A stretch of 64,000 nucleotides of DNA, taken from positions 1-64,000 of the forward strand of contig JANXRE010000116.1 of the NCBI GenBank assembly GCA_025353165.1. The letters are read 5' to 3'. The notes beneath the pieces are model-generated. The model ran no database searches. It saw only the letters and a program-made list of their open reading frames with translations, and was not told where the DNA came from. Shown in pieces: positions 26,417 through 36,063 of the stretch. Source of the stretch: Acidobacteriota bacterium (GTDB lineage Bacteria; Acidobacteriota; Terriglobia; Bryobacterales; Bryobacteraceae). Numbering within the stretch: position 1 is the stretch's first letter; each line of letters begins with the position of its first letter. Both the position numbers and the translations under genes were made by a program.

Positions 26417-26980
26417 TTGGCGTTACGTGAATTGCCGCAGGCTGACGTACAGACGTTACCGCGGTGTGCCCGGCTCGAGTGCGGCCTGGGTGACGGCCCG
26501 CACTGGAACTACTTTTCCAATCCCAGACTGTGGAACAAGCTCGTCGCGCTGTTGCGAGCCTGTCCCGATCACGACTACGAGGTCTACCACCGCGAGATCG
26601 CGGACGATGCGCTCGACCCGCAGGAGCAGCGCGAACTGCTGGCCCTGCAAGTCATCACCGGACTCTCTATAGTCTTTGCACCGCTGGCACTCCTGACGAC
26701 CCGGACTCTGTACCTCAGCTATCTATTCGCGCCGGATGCGCGATTGGTTTTAGGGCCGACGCTCACTACGGATTTACGGTACGTGCTGGCGGCGGCCGTA
26801 GGTATCGCCACGCTGCACATTGCCGCCATGCTGAAGGTGATCTTCGCCTGCTGGATACGGACGAGAGACCGGCAGCGGATTCGCTCCCTCCGATTCTGGC
26901 GCCTCCCCCTGATTGCCCTGCCGACTCTCCACCTGGCATTCGTGGCTGTCTCAGCCGAGCTTATTTATTGGCGTTTGTAG
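26417..26980 (+). CDS. Hypothetical membrane protein
   Basis: A 187-residue protein with an N-terminal soluble half (HWNYFSNPRLWNKLVALLRA) and three TM helices (about 82-105, 120-145, 165-183). No recognised family. The exact start is uncertain because the IS remnant lies directly upstream; an ATG at 26417 is used. The first 20 or so residues may be fortuitous. Confidence 0.5.
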   Translation: MALRELPQADVQTLPRCARLECGLGDGPHWNYFSNPRLWNKLVALLRACPDHDYEVYHREIADDALDPQEQRELLALQVITGLSIVFAPLALLTTRTLYLSYLFAPDARLVLGPTLTTDLRYVLAAAVGIATLHIAAMLKVIFACWIRTRDRQRIRSLRFWRLPLIALPTLHLAFVAVSAELIYWRL

Positions 26981-27351
26981 CTTGCCCAGAGTAAATCTTC
27001 GCTGGTTATTGGGTGCAGCGCTATGATCTGATGCAGGCGCCACCTTCAATATTATCGCGAGGAGCATGGTTCAAGCCCGGCTGACTGACCCTTTGAATTC
27101 ATTGCAAGTCGTGGAGGCGAGCAATGTGGCGCCGGTGTCACGGGCTGCTTCGTCCGCATCGTCCGCTACTGGTACAGTGCTGGCCCCAAACGGCGAGGAG
27201 ATCACGCCCACGCTTCCGCCAACGGGACTTCGGGCCAGCGCGGAGAATCCGAGCATTTTCCGGGTAGCGCGTCATCCGCCCGGAACTGCTCACACCCCAT
27301 AAACATCCACATATGACAACCGGCATTGCAGGATCAGTCATAGAGACTGCG
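26981..27351. other. Intergenic stretch without a convincing gene
   Basis: A plus-strand frame from 27066 to 27302 exists (rich in Ala/Ser/Thr/Pro) but shows no domain and only an ill-spaced AGGAG. It may be a relic. Confidence 0.4.
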
Positions 27352-29244
27352 CTACTTATGCGCTTTCTTTGAGGATGGAAAGAGTCCGGACCTTGGAATG
27401 TCTGGATTCGCGGTGAAATGCGTCGCCTTCGGAATGAACGCACGAGGCGGGTCTGTATTGTCAACAATGAATATCTGATCTTCGCCGGCAAATACCTCCA
27501 AATATTCGTAGAAACGTCTCTTCAGGTCTGTCCCTGCGATACCTTCATCGTCGGCCTTCGGTTCCTTATACGCAATCAAGGGCGAATCCAAAATGACAAG
27601 GCCGGGATGCGGCATCTTCCGTGATCGGCAAAACTCGAAAAGGGCTAGCGTGAATGATGAATATGTGATGGCGCACAGTCCAGCGCCCCTGCTTCCACGA
27701 AGGCGACCACCGATTACAACGTCCCGATTCGTCTCGTCAAAGGACACGTCCGTCGAGTCGGGGAAATGCCATTCCGTCAGAATGGCGCCGACGGTTTGAG
27801 AGAACTCACGCAAAACGGACTTCGGAATGTACTCTTCAACCTCGGGCGTTTCGTCCGGCTCCGCCACCTTGACTTGCTTTGGCGTGGGAGTAGGTTCATC
27901 GAGACGCCGTCGCAGGCTGCGAATTTTCTTGTAAAGCACATCCGCCTGCCGAATGTTTGCGCGCCGCTCGATCAGCGCTCCATGTTGTTCCCGAGCGGCC
28001 GTAAAATCAGGCGATAACGCGTGCTCGATCTCCCTCTGATACTCTCGCCACTGGACCGCGAGCGTTTTCTGCTGCAGCGCTCCCTCGGTCCGTTCATTCG
28101 CGAGTGCCGCGACCGTTCCCTGCAGTTCAGACTGCAACACTCTGATTTTTGCGATCTCGGCTTTAGCTGCTTGCGTCACGGCCGCGACGTTGCCATCGCA
28201 CGCTGCATCATGGTTCTGCCCCTCGGGCTGTGCCCCGCAAAGCGGGCAAGCCATCGGCTCGCGTAACACGAAGAACTGACCCGATTCTTCGATGGCAACC
28301 AGGCGCTTGATGTCATTCGTGTACTGCGCGTCCAGCAGTTTAAATCTTTCCAGCAGCTCCGTGATCTCGCTTACCCGCACGCCGAAACGGTTGTAGGTTT
28401 CATAAACCGTTTTGCGCTGTTGACTCGTTTGCGAAATCCGCCCTTCCATATTTCGGATAGAGCCTTGCAGTTTTTCGACCTCCTCTTCGATAGCGGTCTC
28501 CTCCGCGTCGATCTTATCCGGATTATCCGTCAGCTTTGCGAGTTCAACCTCGTAATCCTTGATCATCTCGGCGAGCGTGTCAGGCGAAATCGATGGTCTC
28601 TCCGGCGGCATCTCCGGCGCAACGACGATTTCTCCTTCCGATGTGACCGCAGACTCGTCCACGCCCGTTAGCAGGAAACGGAACACGGCGTATTCGCGGG
28701 TACGCTCGGTCCACTGACCGCTCAGGATTGGGCTTTTCGAGGTGGTGATTCTTGGGTACGGAATGATGCACAGATGTGCAAGAACACGGAATCCTAATGA
28801 CTTTGTCGCCCCCTTCTCTGCACTGTAAAGAATCTCCGCGTTCTTTACCCCGATCCCGTGCAATAACCAGTTCGGCAGATTCTTGAGATTGTCCGCGTTG
28901 TTCCCGGCGGACAGCTTCGTCCCGGCCTTCGGGTCTTGGGGCAGGTCCTGCAGTAATCCATCGAAAAGCCGAAAAGCCCCGAGATTGATACTTCGGTGAA
29001 GTGTGTAGTTCTTCCCCGCAACCGTCAGGCCCAAAAGCACGCGATCATATCCGACGCGCTCGGGAATGTCTTTCAGCGCATCGCCCGCACCGAGCATGAA
29101 ATCAATCGCCTCAACGAGAAACGTCTTCCCCGTGTCGCTTGACCCCCAGAGGATGTTTAGGCCCTTCGTGAAAGTAAATTCGGCAGGCTCCTTGTTCGGA
29201 CCCAGGAACCGTATGAAGTGAAGGCGAAGCGGGCTAAATGCCAT
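27352..29244 (-). CDS. ABC-3C system SMC-like ABC ATPase
   Basis: A 630-residue Rad50/SMC-type ATPase. Walker A GSSDTGKTFLVEAID lies at about 34-48. A long central coiled coil (about 230-480) carries a zinc-hook-like CPLCG. The C-terminal part has AITYSSFTLALFEFCR (signature region) and Walker B with D-loop GLVILDSPL. This is the motor of ABC three-component (ABC-3C) conflict systems described from comparative genomics. Its start overlaps the stop of the middle component (TGATG), so the three genes form one operon. Confidence 0.85.
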   Translation of the reverse strand: MAFSPLRLHFIRFLGPNKEPAEFTFTKGLNILWGSSDTGKTFLVEAIDFMLGAGDALKDIPERVGYDRVLLGLTVAGKNYTLHRSINLGAFRLFDGLLQDLPQDPKAGTKLSAGNNADNLKNLPNWLLHGIGVKNAEILYSAEKGATKSLGFRVLAHLCIIPYPRITTSKSPILSGQWTERTREYAVFRFLLTGVDESAVTSEGEIVVAPEMPPERPSISPDTLAEMIKDYEVELAKLTDNPDKIDAEETAIEEEVEKLQGSIRNMEGRISQTSQQRKTVYETYNRFGVRVSEITELLERFKLLDAQYTNDIKRLVAIEESGQFFVLREPMACPLCGAQPEGQNHDAACDGNVAAVTQAAKAEIAKIRVLQSELQGTVAALANERTEGALQQKTLAVQWREYQREIEHALSPDFTAAREQHGALIERRANIRQADVLYKKIRSLRRRLDEPTPTPKQVKVAEPDETPEVEEYIPKSVLREFSQTVGAILTEWHFPDSTDVSFDETNRDVVIGGRLRGSRGAGLCAITYSSFTLALFEFCRSRKMPHPGLVILDSPLIAYKEPKADDEGIAGTDLKRRFYEYLEVFAGEDQIFIVDNTDPPRAFIPKATHFTANPDIPRSGLFPSSKKAHK

Positions 29245-29726
29245 CAGAATAACCCCGGCTGCTCAGGCATCTGAAACTCACGGGACCACTGATCGTATAT
29301 CTGGCTGAGCATGACGCGGATGTCGTGATCGCCCATTCCGCTGAAACGATCAACAACCCAAACCGCCCGGTCCTTCAGATCGCTGAGATATTCCGCCGTC
29401 AGAGAATCCAGAAAGGGTCCCGCATCGTCCTGCGCATAGTACATGAAGCCATTTTGGGTTGCGCTGCGACCTACAAGTCCGCGGCTGATCATCAGCAGCA
29501 ATCCTCGCTCGATCAATTGCCGCCGGACAAGGAGCTCGCCCGAGCGCAACGGCAGCTTCGGGTGTATGCTCGCCGGTCCATCCACGTCGCCCGTGTGCAC
29601 GAGGATGTAGTCGAATTCGAGGATGCGCTGCAGATCCAGTTGATCGGGGTATGATTCCGCAAGAAGAATAAGCGCGCGCACACCCGTCTCGATGGGGCTG
29701 TTGAACGTCTGAACCGCATCAGGCAT
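29244..29726 (-). CDS. ABC-3C middle component
   Basis: A 160-residue helical protein matching the ABC-3C middle-component type: MPDAVQTFNSPIETGVRALI opening, LDLQRILEFDYILVHTGDVD, PSIHP-like ASIHPKLPLRSGELLVRR, and a C-terminal WVVDRFSGMGD segment. These small proteins bridge the ATPase and the effector. Start overlaps the effector stop by 8 bp; its own stop overlaps the ATPase start. The exact middle-component subfamily (probably MC2) is not certain. Confidence 0.8.
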   Translation of the reverse strand: MPDAVQTFNSPIETGVRALILLAESYPDQLDLQRILEFDYILVHTGDVDGPASIHPKLPLRSGELLVRRQLIERGLLLMISRGLVGRSATQNGFMYYAQDDAGPFLDSLTAEYLSDLKDRAVWVVDRFSGMGDHDIRVMLSQIYDQWSREFQMPEQPGLF

Positions 29727-30816
29727 TTTTCTTTACCCAGATGAACTTGCCTTCGTTCGCCAAATGGTGACACAGTCCCTGTTTGTCCTGCGTCTGAACC
29801 CGAATGCACAAGGCATTACACTTTGGGGAGAGCATACCCGCATGGCCCACCGTCGTTCTGATGCGGGTTAAGCCGTCCTTGTAGTCCATGTCGTAGATGT
29901 CTACGCACCCATGATAAATCTCCTCACGAATTGCATCGAAGGCACCCGGATCGACGCTATCACGCGGAAAATTCCGCAGCGACTCCGCGTGGTAGAAGAC
30001 CTCGCGTGAGCGATTGAAATGCTCCTCCATCTCGGGGTATTTCGCCAGATGGGAAAATTCGCTAAGCTGTACCGCCAGCCTCTCTGAGTACGCCTCGAAC
30101 AACTGCTTTACATAACGGCTCTCGCCCGGCTGGACCTCAGTCGGAGGCGCAAGAACCGGCGGACGCTCGGGAAAACTCGCCGTACCAAAACGGCGAGCAT
30201 AGAAAACGGTGTTGGCATGGTCCCTGATCATCTGGGCAACGGGGATCATCTTGAAAATACTGAAGTCGAACTTGTCAAGATAGGAGTCCCCTTCGAGCGG
30301 AATCTCTTTCGTATCGGTTATTTTCGTCCTGCAATAGCCGTCCCAATTTTCGATCAGCTTCGCCTTCAGTTTCTTCGGCTTGGTAAGCAGCTTCTTCAGC
30401 TTCAGGCCGAGGCCCTTCGATGCAGCGAAGTAATAGGTCCGAGGGGGCGGGTACTCCCCCATGAACGAGTAGTAGATGATTTTGCCAAGCTCCACCCACA
30501 CCTGCGTCGGCTTCAGCTCACAGGCATAGCGCTTGCACTGGACGTTATCTTATGGGCCTTCAAAATTTTTCTTTGTTTCAAAGCAGAGGATATCGAGCCC
30601 CATGTCGCCTGAACCCGCATAACGAACGATCTCGGCGTATTTCTTTTGTTGGGAGTATGCCCACTCTTCGGTGAAATCCTCCCACACTTCGGGTTTGAAC
30701 GTCTGGATCAGGTCGGCGACCGGAAACGCCATGCCCGAACCGACCTGCGTGGCGGTTCCCCCGGCGGCGCCGAATTTCAATTTTCGCGAATTGCCTATTA
30801 TTTTCTTGGCGTCCAC
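29719..30816 (-). pseudogene. ABC-3C effector: Mrr-like nuclease plus C-terminal domain, interrupted by an in-frame TAA
   Basis: One continuous frame encodes 365 residues except for a single TAA at 30550-30552 (codon 89). Before it: residues 1-88 end with WEDFTEEWAYS, YAEIVRYAGSGDMGLDILCF. After it: DNVQCKRYACELKPTQVWVE and the ABC-3C C-terminal domain. This is a PD-(D/E)xK restriction-type nuclease with D75 in GLDIL and QCK at codons 93-95, so the stop separates the catalytic Asp from the QxK. No frame change occurs: one substitution would restore the protein. A GTG at 30501 could restart the C-terminal part alone. Either an inactivated effector or one needing readthrough. Confidence 0.8.
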
Positions 30817-30930
30817 GCGGTTCCAACCAGACGGCTACCCGCACATCAAATTCGAACAAACCTGCCTAAAAATGTTCCGGTCCGAAGGACTGAGCATATC
30901 AAATATGCAGCCCCATCCGCTCTCCGACGA

Positions 30931-31002
30931 CGCATCAGTGCCGATCAGCAAAAAGATGATCTGGCGCGAAGTCGTCCGATCGAGTACCTGGAAGATTTCT
31001 AA
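30931..31002 (+). pseudogene. HigB/RelE-like toxin, C-terminal remnant
   Basis: The last residues read QQKDDLARSRPIEYLEDF and a TAA, resembling the usual ending of HigB-type toxins next to the antitoxin below. The rest of the toxin is missing. Evidence is position plus a short match. Confidence 0.4.
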
Positions 31003-31020
31003 GGAAAGGACGCGAAGCAC

Positions 31021-31323
31021 ATGAGAGACAAGTCCAGGATCTCGAATGACGAAGCCATGGCCCGGGAGCTACGCGAGAACCGGATTTCGCCGCGGAATAC
31101 TTGAGAGCGGCGCTGGAAGACGAAGCCGAACCCCGGGTGCGGTTGGTGGCCCTACGCCGGGTAGCGGAAGCCCGCGGCCATACCCCAAGTGGCCAAGACC
31201 GCCGGCGTCGAGCGCGAGAGCCTCTGTCGGGCACTTTCGCCGCGTGGCAATCCCCGGTTGTCTACGCTCGCCGCCGTTGCCAAGGCGATGGGGTTGAAGC
31301 TGACATTCGAATCCGGACGATAG
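31021..31323 (+). pseudogene. HigA-family addiction-module antitoxin, two frameshifts
   Basis: Segments in three frames rebuild the antitoxin: MRDKSRISNDEAMARELREN, then FAAEYLRAALEDEAEPRVRL and VALRRVAEARG, then PQVAKTAGVERESLCRALSP and GNPRLSTLAAVAKAMGLKLT. The last piece is the helix-turn-helix. Single-base changes near 31085 and 31180 break the gene. An AAGGAAAGGA precedes the ATG. With the toxin remnant this was a type II module. Confidence 0.75.
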
Positions 31324-31338
31324 CGCAAGCTCAGCGGC

Positions 31339-32702
31339 TTACGCCGAGCCTCCGCCGCGTCCCGCGGCGGTCGCTGGACCACACGCGCTCAGGCCACCGC
31401 GGCGCAGTTGATTGTGCAGTCCCGGGTCCAGCGGCCGGTGGTCGCGCGTGACGTAGAACACGTCGATTGCTTTGTGGCCTTCCGTGTCGATCAGCACTAC
31501 CTCGATGTTGCACGCTGCCGCCGATAGCGTCGATCCGAGATCGTATAGCAGCCCGGGCCGGTCCTCGGCCACGATCTCGATCAACGTCGACGACGGCGAA
31601 GCGTTGTTGTCAAATCTGACCCTCGGTTCCAGACTCCCCGGGCGCAGGCGCGGCAAGGGACGGCGCTGCAACAGGCGGCGAACATCCTCCTTGCCCAGCG
31701 CGACCCGCGCTAACATGTATTCCAGCCGCTCGGACTCCTGCGGGTTCAGGTCCAGCGTCCGCAGCGGATCCGCCAAGACGAAGGTATCGAGGATTGTGCC
31801 GGCGCTATTTGAGAACGCCTCGGCTTTGAGGATGTTGAAGCCGAAAGCCGCGAGCGCGCCGGCAAACGAGGCGAACAACCCGTACCGGTCCTTCGCCGCG
31901 ACCACTACCTGGTAAAACCCATTCAACCGCTTCACCTGGACGGCCGCCCCGGAAGCTTGAGCGCGGGTTGCGAGTTCCAGGTGGGCATCCATCTGAACGC
32001 GAGTGTGCGTGCGCTGATAGCGCTTTGGAAAGCCTTCCAGAAAATCCGCCAGTTCCGGACTCGCGTCCGGCAAATCGTGGATGCGCTGGGTGGCGAGTTC
32101 GCGCGTCAGTTCCTCGTACCCCGCCAAATACGCCCGCCAGAGCTGTTCGGCGCGCCAAGGAGTCATCGCCGCCGGGTGAACGGCGGTTATGTCCGCGCAG
32201 GTGAGCAGCGTCAGCAATTTCAGCCGCTCCACCGTGCCCGCGCTCCCGGCGATGTGGCGGGCCGTGGCGCGGGGTCTGCCAAATCGCGCGAGGTCATCAC
32301 CGCCGACAGAACCAGATGCTGATCGATCAGAAACAGCACGGTGTCGAAGTCCAGGGGCGGCAATTCCGCGCGGTTCCCGATGGCGCGCGCCAATTCCTTC
32401 GAGAGCGGAACGTGATCCCCCGATCCTTTGCCGATGTCATGCAGCAGGAGCGCAAAGCGCAGGACGTCCGGCCGGTCGATCTCGGCGAACAGGTCGCGGA
32501 AGCGGGCATCCTCGATGAATTCGAGCGACTCGATGGCCACCAGCGTGTGCTCGTCCACCGTGTAGCGGTGGTAGAAGTCGCGAACCACCAGGCATTCGAC
32601 GCGGCGCCATTCCGGAATCCACGCCGCCAATGCCCCGGTGTTCTGTGCGGCGCGAAGTCCGGCGGAGGCCCGCTGCTGGAGGAGGATCGAGCGCCAGGCT
32701 GG
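31339..32702 (-). pseudogene. Second, truncated copy of glnD
   Basis: Matches the C-terminal 57% or so of the full glnD at 51579-53975 nearly residue for residue, from the WIPEWRRVECLVVRDFYHRY stretch through the HD motif LLHDIGKG and both ACT domains to the stop. The N-terminal nucleotidyltransferase is absent: homology stops at 32702, where the IS end begins. A frameshift near 32260 (DLADPAPRPATSPG instead of DLADPATARQIAES) further breaks it. The intact copy is 20 kb away on the same strand. Confidence 0.88.
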
Positions 32703-32786
32703 TTGTGAATTTCATTTTGGTGTCACTGGGAATTTGGCTGTGGGCGGAAACAGAATGCAAGCGGATAAGGTGCTTAGAATGTGTGG
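32703..32786 (+). mobile_element. IS end remnant, copy B
   Basis: TTTCATTTTGGTGTCACTGG plus GAATTTGGCTGTG as at 26311, followed by GCGGATAAGGTGCTTAGAATG. It directly abuts the cut glnD copy. Confidence 0.7.
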
Positions 32787-32851
32787 ATTACCACATAAAT
32801 TCTATTTTAAGCTTTGTGAATTGACCTGAATCGTTAGTGGGGGAGGTGGTT

Positions 32852-32945
32852 ATGGGAGGGATTGCCCGGAAGATCGTCAAAGGGAACCCGGCCGTGCAAT
32901 TGGTGCTGCCGATGGCCGAGACGTTGGGCTGGCTACGAGATCAAA
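32852..32945 (+). pseudogene. IS256/mutator-like transposase, N-terminal remnant
   Basis: Reads MGGIARKIVKGNPAVQLVLP MAETLGWL in two pieces, the characteristic start of a mutator-type transposase family, with GGGGGAGG as ribosome-binding site. After about 30 codons the match ends and unrelated sequence follows. Family assignment rests on recall of that N-terminus. Confidence 0.55.
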
Positions 32946-33006
32946 AAACTTATGTATGCGGGGGTGTAATCGAACGTGGCCGCACGCATCCCGGGCAGGT
33001 GGCGCT

Positions 33007-33870
33007 TCAGTTGAACTGCTGCAGGCTGACCCGCGACTTTTGGCTCTCGGCGCCATGAGTGTTTTTTCGATGCCAGTGCGAGCCGACCGGATGTAGACGT
33101 AGCTTTGGTAATACAGCCGCCAATGACCGGCTTCCCGCACGCCAAGAACGGTGGTGTATTGGGATGTAGTTCCTACTACGTCGACGCGTTTCTTTCCCGC
33201 CCTTGCATTTTCCGCGTCCTACTTGAGCTGATCGGCGGTGGCCCGATACGTGTCCTTCTTGAGCGAGGCTGTTTTCGCGAAGCCCGGGATCTGGTTCTTG
33301 AGACCCTTCATGTACTGATTGGAAATTGTTGGCCGCGTCCAACGTCAGGGCGTTGGCATGGCAGACGACTTGCTGTCCATTCACCGTGCCGGTATAGATC
33401 TTGCATCCGGTGAGCGGATCGGTAAACATGAGATCCGGGCCGCCGGCGGCGGGAAGCGCCAGCAACGTGATCTGGTTGGCGCGCGCGGGAAGGTACAGCA
33501 CGGGAAAGTAGCCGCCTTGCTGGTCGGGCCGTACCCAGGCGTCGTAGTAGTCGGGCTTCCTGTCCGTGGGTATATAGGGCGACCCGGCATAGAGCTCCAG
33601 CGCGAGATAACACGTCGGCGGATTTCGATGGGAGATCGCGGTGACCTCGAGACAGTCGTCCGGAGTGATTGGAACGCCATTCAGATCAAATGCCGCGATT
33701 TGGTTCTCGAGGTGTTCTTGGCGACTAGACCGCCCCCCAGCGACTGCCACGTCACTTCCGGTCCGATGGTGATATAGCCTTTGATTTTCACGAAGTTCTT
33801 GTTTAGGAAGCCGCCGGGATTCGTTCTGCCCCGGATCGGTTCAGTGTACACCCGGGGCGGCGGGGTTGTT
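33007..33870 (-). pseudogene. Decayed gene of unknown family
   Basis: At least three frames carry protein-like text: IKGYITIGPEVTWQSLGGGL (about 33800), then NQIAAFDLNGVPITPDDCLE, YYDAWVRPDQQGGYFPVLYL and GQQVVCHANALTLDAANNF (33300-33750), then MKGLKNQIPGFAKTASLKKD, then TTSQYTTVLGVREAGHWRLY. The order is collinear, so this is one gene broken by several indels. No family recognised. Confidence 0.45.
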
Positions 33871-34144
33871 TAGAAGTGACAGATTCGCAAATATGACAAA
33901 CAGGCAGGGAAATATAAGCGTAGGGAGTACGTCAGACTGAGCGAACTGCAAGGGAGTGGTGTGCCGGGGGTGATTCTAAAGAAAGGGCATGAGGTTTCGC
34001 TACTTTCGCGTTTTACGGGGGGCACCTGCACGGCGATGAATCGGGTTCCGTGTCATGCGCCGACTCCAGGTACCGGCGTGATAAGTCCGCACTTGCATGG
34101 ATTGATAGGGCTGCGGTTCCCGTTGACTTGAGGAAGTGTTGTAG
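33871..34144. other. No gene seen
   Basis: No convincing coding frame, RNA or repeat on either strand. Confidence 0.4.
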
Positions 34145-34288
34145 ATGACGTTAGTAATCGATGATGACGACAATCTTCAGGACACCATTGGGCTGATGAT
34201 CGAAAAGGAGGACTTTCGGCCTCTGCGGCGGATAAGATCTCACGCGGTGTTCTCTAAACTCTTTCGGAATTCATCCGCCTGCATCTGA
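34145..34288 (+). pseudogene. Response-regulator receiver fragment
   Basis: MTLVIDDDDNLQDTIGLMIE is the first strand, acidic pocket and helix of a receiver domain, with AGGAAG upstream. After about 29 residues the frame runs into antisense of the photolyase gene and stops. The regulator was cut at about 34231. Confidence 0.55.
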
Positions 34289-35766
34289 ATCGCAGTTTTC
34301 TTTTGGGAACTAAGCCTATCCACATTGCGCATTTGCAACGCCATGCGCTGATTTGCCCGCAGGCGCTCGTCATGCCGCATAAGGAAGTCCCAATACAGCA
34401 TCGTGAAAGGGCAAGCGTTTTCACCCGTGGATTCAGCTGGATCGTAGCGGCAACCGGCACAATAGTTGCTCATTCGCTGAATGTACTTACCGGTTGCAAC
34501 ATAAGGCTTCGATGCCATAATGCCGCCATCAGCAAATTGCGACATACCGAGAGTGTTCGGCAACTCCACCCATTCCACCGCATCGACGTACACGGCCAGG
34601 TACCACTCGTGTATCTGTCGAGGCTCCACACCCAGCATCAACGCAAACAAACCAGTCACCATCAGCCTCTGGATGTGATGCGCGTAGCCGTAATCAAGAG
34701 TCTGTTCAATGGCGGCTCGGAGGCACTGCATGTCTGTCTGCCCCGTCCAATAGAATCGCGGTAACGGATGATGCGCATCGAGCTCGTTCTTCTCTGCATA
34801 ACCTGGCATGTACAGCCAATAGATCCCACGTACGTATTCCCGCCAACCGAGAATCTGACGGATGAATCCCTCCGTTGAGGCGAGCGGTGCCTTGCCGCTT
34901 CGATAACGCTCCTCAGCCGCCGCGATGACGCGCCGCGGATTGATCAGCTTCAGATTCAAGGCGACCGATAGACGCGAATGATATAGGAACGGCTGTCCGG
35001 TCCACATGGCATCCTCATACTCCCCAAAATCCGGTAACCGATTGTCGAGGAAAGCTTGCAATGCTTCTTCGGCTTGGACCGGCGTTACCGGCCAATCGAA
35101 ATGGTCCAGTGTTCCCGGATGGGAGGCGAACAGTTCGTTCACCAGTGTCAGAACCTGGCGGGTCAATTTGTCCGGCGCGAAGGACGCTGATTGTGGAACG
35201 AGACCTGGTCCCCGCTTGCCAAAGGTCCCCCGATTTTCTGAATCGTAGTTCCACTCCCCTCCCACAGGTGCCGTGCCATCCATCAGAACTTGATAGCGGC
35301 GGCGCATTTCCCGATAGAAGAACTCCATGCGGAGTTGCTTCCTGCCCTCGGCATGATGCCGAAAATCCTCAATCCTGCAGAGAAAGTGGGTGTCTGCAAC
35401 AACGTCAATGCTGGGACAAACCTCACGTAACGATTGTGCCACGCGATAGTCGCCCGGCTCGACAACCCGCACTCGTTGGGGCCGTAGTTGGCCAATTGTC
35501 TGATTTAGTTCACTAGCGAGCGTCGTGGGCTGAGAATCAATCTCGCGGTAGTCCACGGTCCAGCCTCGAGAGCGGAGTTCGTCGCGTAAATGACGCATGG
35601 CGCTCAAAAAGACGGCGACGCGCGCCTTGTGGCTCCAGACATGCGTTGACTCTTCAAGCACCTCTGCCATCCAGACACGGTCGAGCCGGGAGTCGAAGCT
35701 CTCGAATAGAGGCGACTCGCGGTCGAGTTGGTCGCCGAGTATAACGACGAGGTCGCGAATAGGCAT
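34240..35766 (-). CDS. Iron-sulfur bacterial photolyase/cryptochrome (PhrB-like)
   Basis: A 508-residue protein of the FeS-BCP family, which repairs (6-4) photoproducts with FAD and a 4Fe-4S cluster. An N-terminal alpha/beta domain (MPIRDLVVILGDQLDRESPL) precedes the FAD domain (TEGFIRQILGWREYVRGIYW, HHIQRLMVTGLFALMLGVEP, EWYLAVYVDAVEWVELPNT). Cluster cysteines occur in NYCAGCRYDP and GENACPF. The start at 35766 gives the family's usual length; an in-frame ATG at 35997 would add 77 unrelated residues. Nothing else is evident in 35767-36063. Confidence 0.92.
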   Translation of the reverse strand: MPIRDLVVILGDQLDRESPLFESFDSRLDRVWMAEVLEESTHVWSHKARVAVFLSAMRHLRDELRSRGWTVDYREIDSQPTTLASELNQTIGQLRPQRVRVVEPGDYRVAQSLREVCPSIDVVADTHFLCRIEDFRHHAEGRKQLRMEFFYREMRRRYQVLMDGTAPVGGEWNYDSENRGTFGKRGPGLVPQSASFAPDKLTRQVLTLVNELFASHPGTLDHFDWPVTPVQAEEALQAFLDNRLPDFGEYEDAMWTGQPFLYHSRLSVALNLKLINPRRVIAAAEERYRSGKAPLASTEGFIRQILGWREYVRGIYWLYMPGYAEKNELDAHHPLPRFYWTGQTDMQCLRAAIEQTLDYGYAHHIQRLMVTGLFALMLGVEPRQIHEWYLAVYVDAVEWVELPNTLGMSQFADGGIMASKPYVATGKYIQRMSNYCAGCRYDPAESTGENACPFTMLYWDFLMRHDERLRANQRMALQMRNVDRLSSQKKTAIQMQADEFRKSLENTA

Positions 35767-36063
35767 AGACGTTAGGAAAACTATCAACAGAGGCGAATCA
35801 GCGGCGAGAACGGACTGCGAATCGATTCGGCTTCTTGAAACCTGGCGGTGGCGCCCGACCCAGGATTCAACTAGCGCGAGAACGCTTGGTCTGCGGGAGT
35901 GCCCGTGATACTCAAGCAACCTCAACGTCGCCCGTGAACAGCCGCTAACCAAGACAGCGGCTCCCACGTAGTCGTCCAGCGCGTTTGCCGGTTTCACTCA
36001 GCGTGCTCTGCTGCACCAAGCCTCGCGGCGGGCGCAACCGCCGCCGCGAGGCATACTCTACTC

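Noticed and set aside
27066-27302. Small Ala/Ser/Pro-rich plus-strand protein
   Set aside because: No domain and an ill-placed ribosome-binding site; not strong enough to call as a gene.
31339-32702. A second working glnD or a stand-alone ACT protein
   Set aside because: It lacks the nucleotidyltransferase domain and has a frameshift before the second half.
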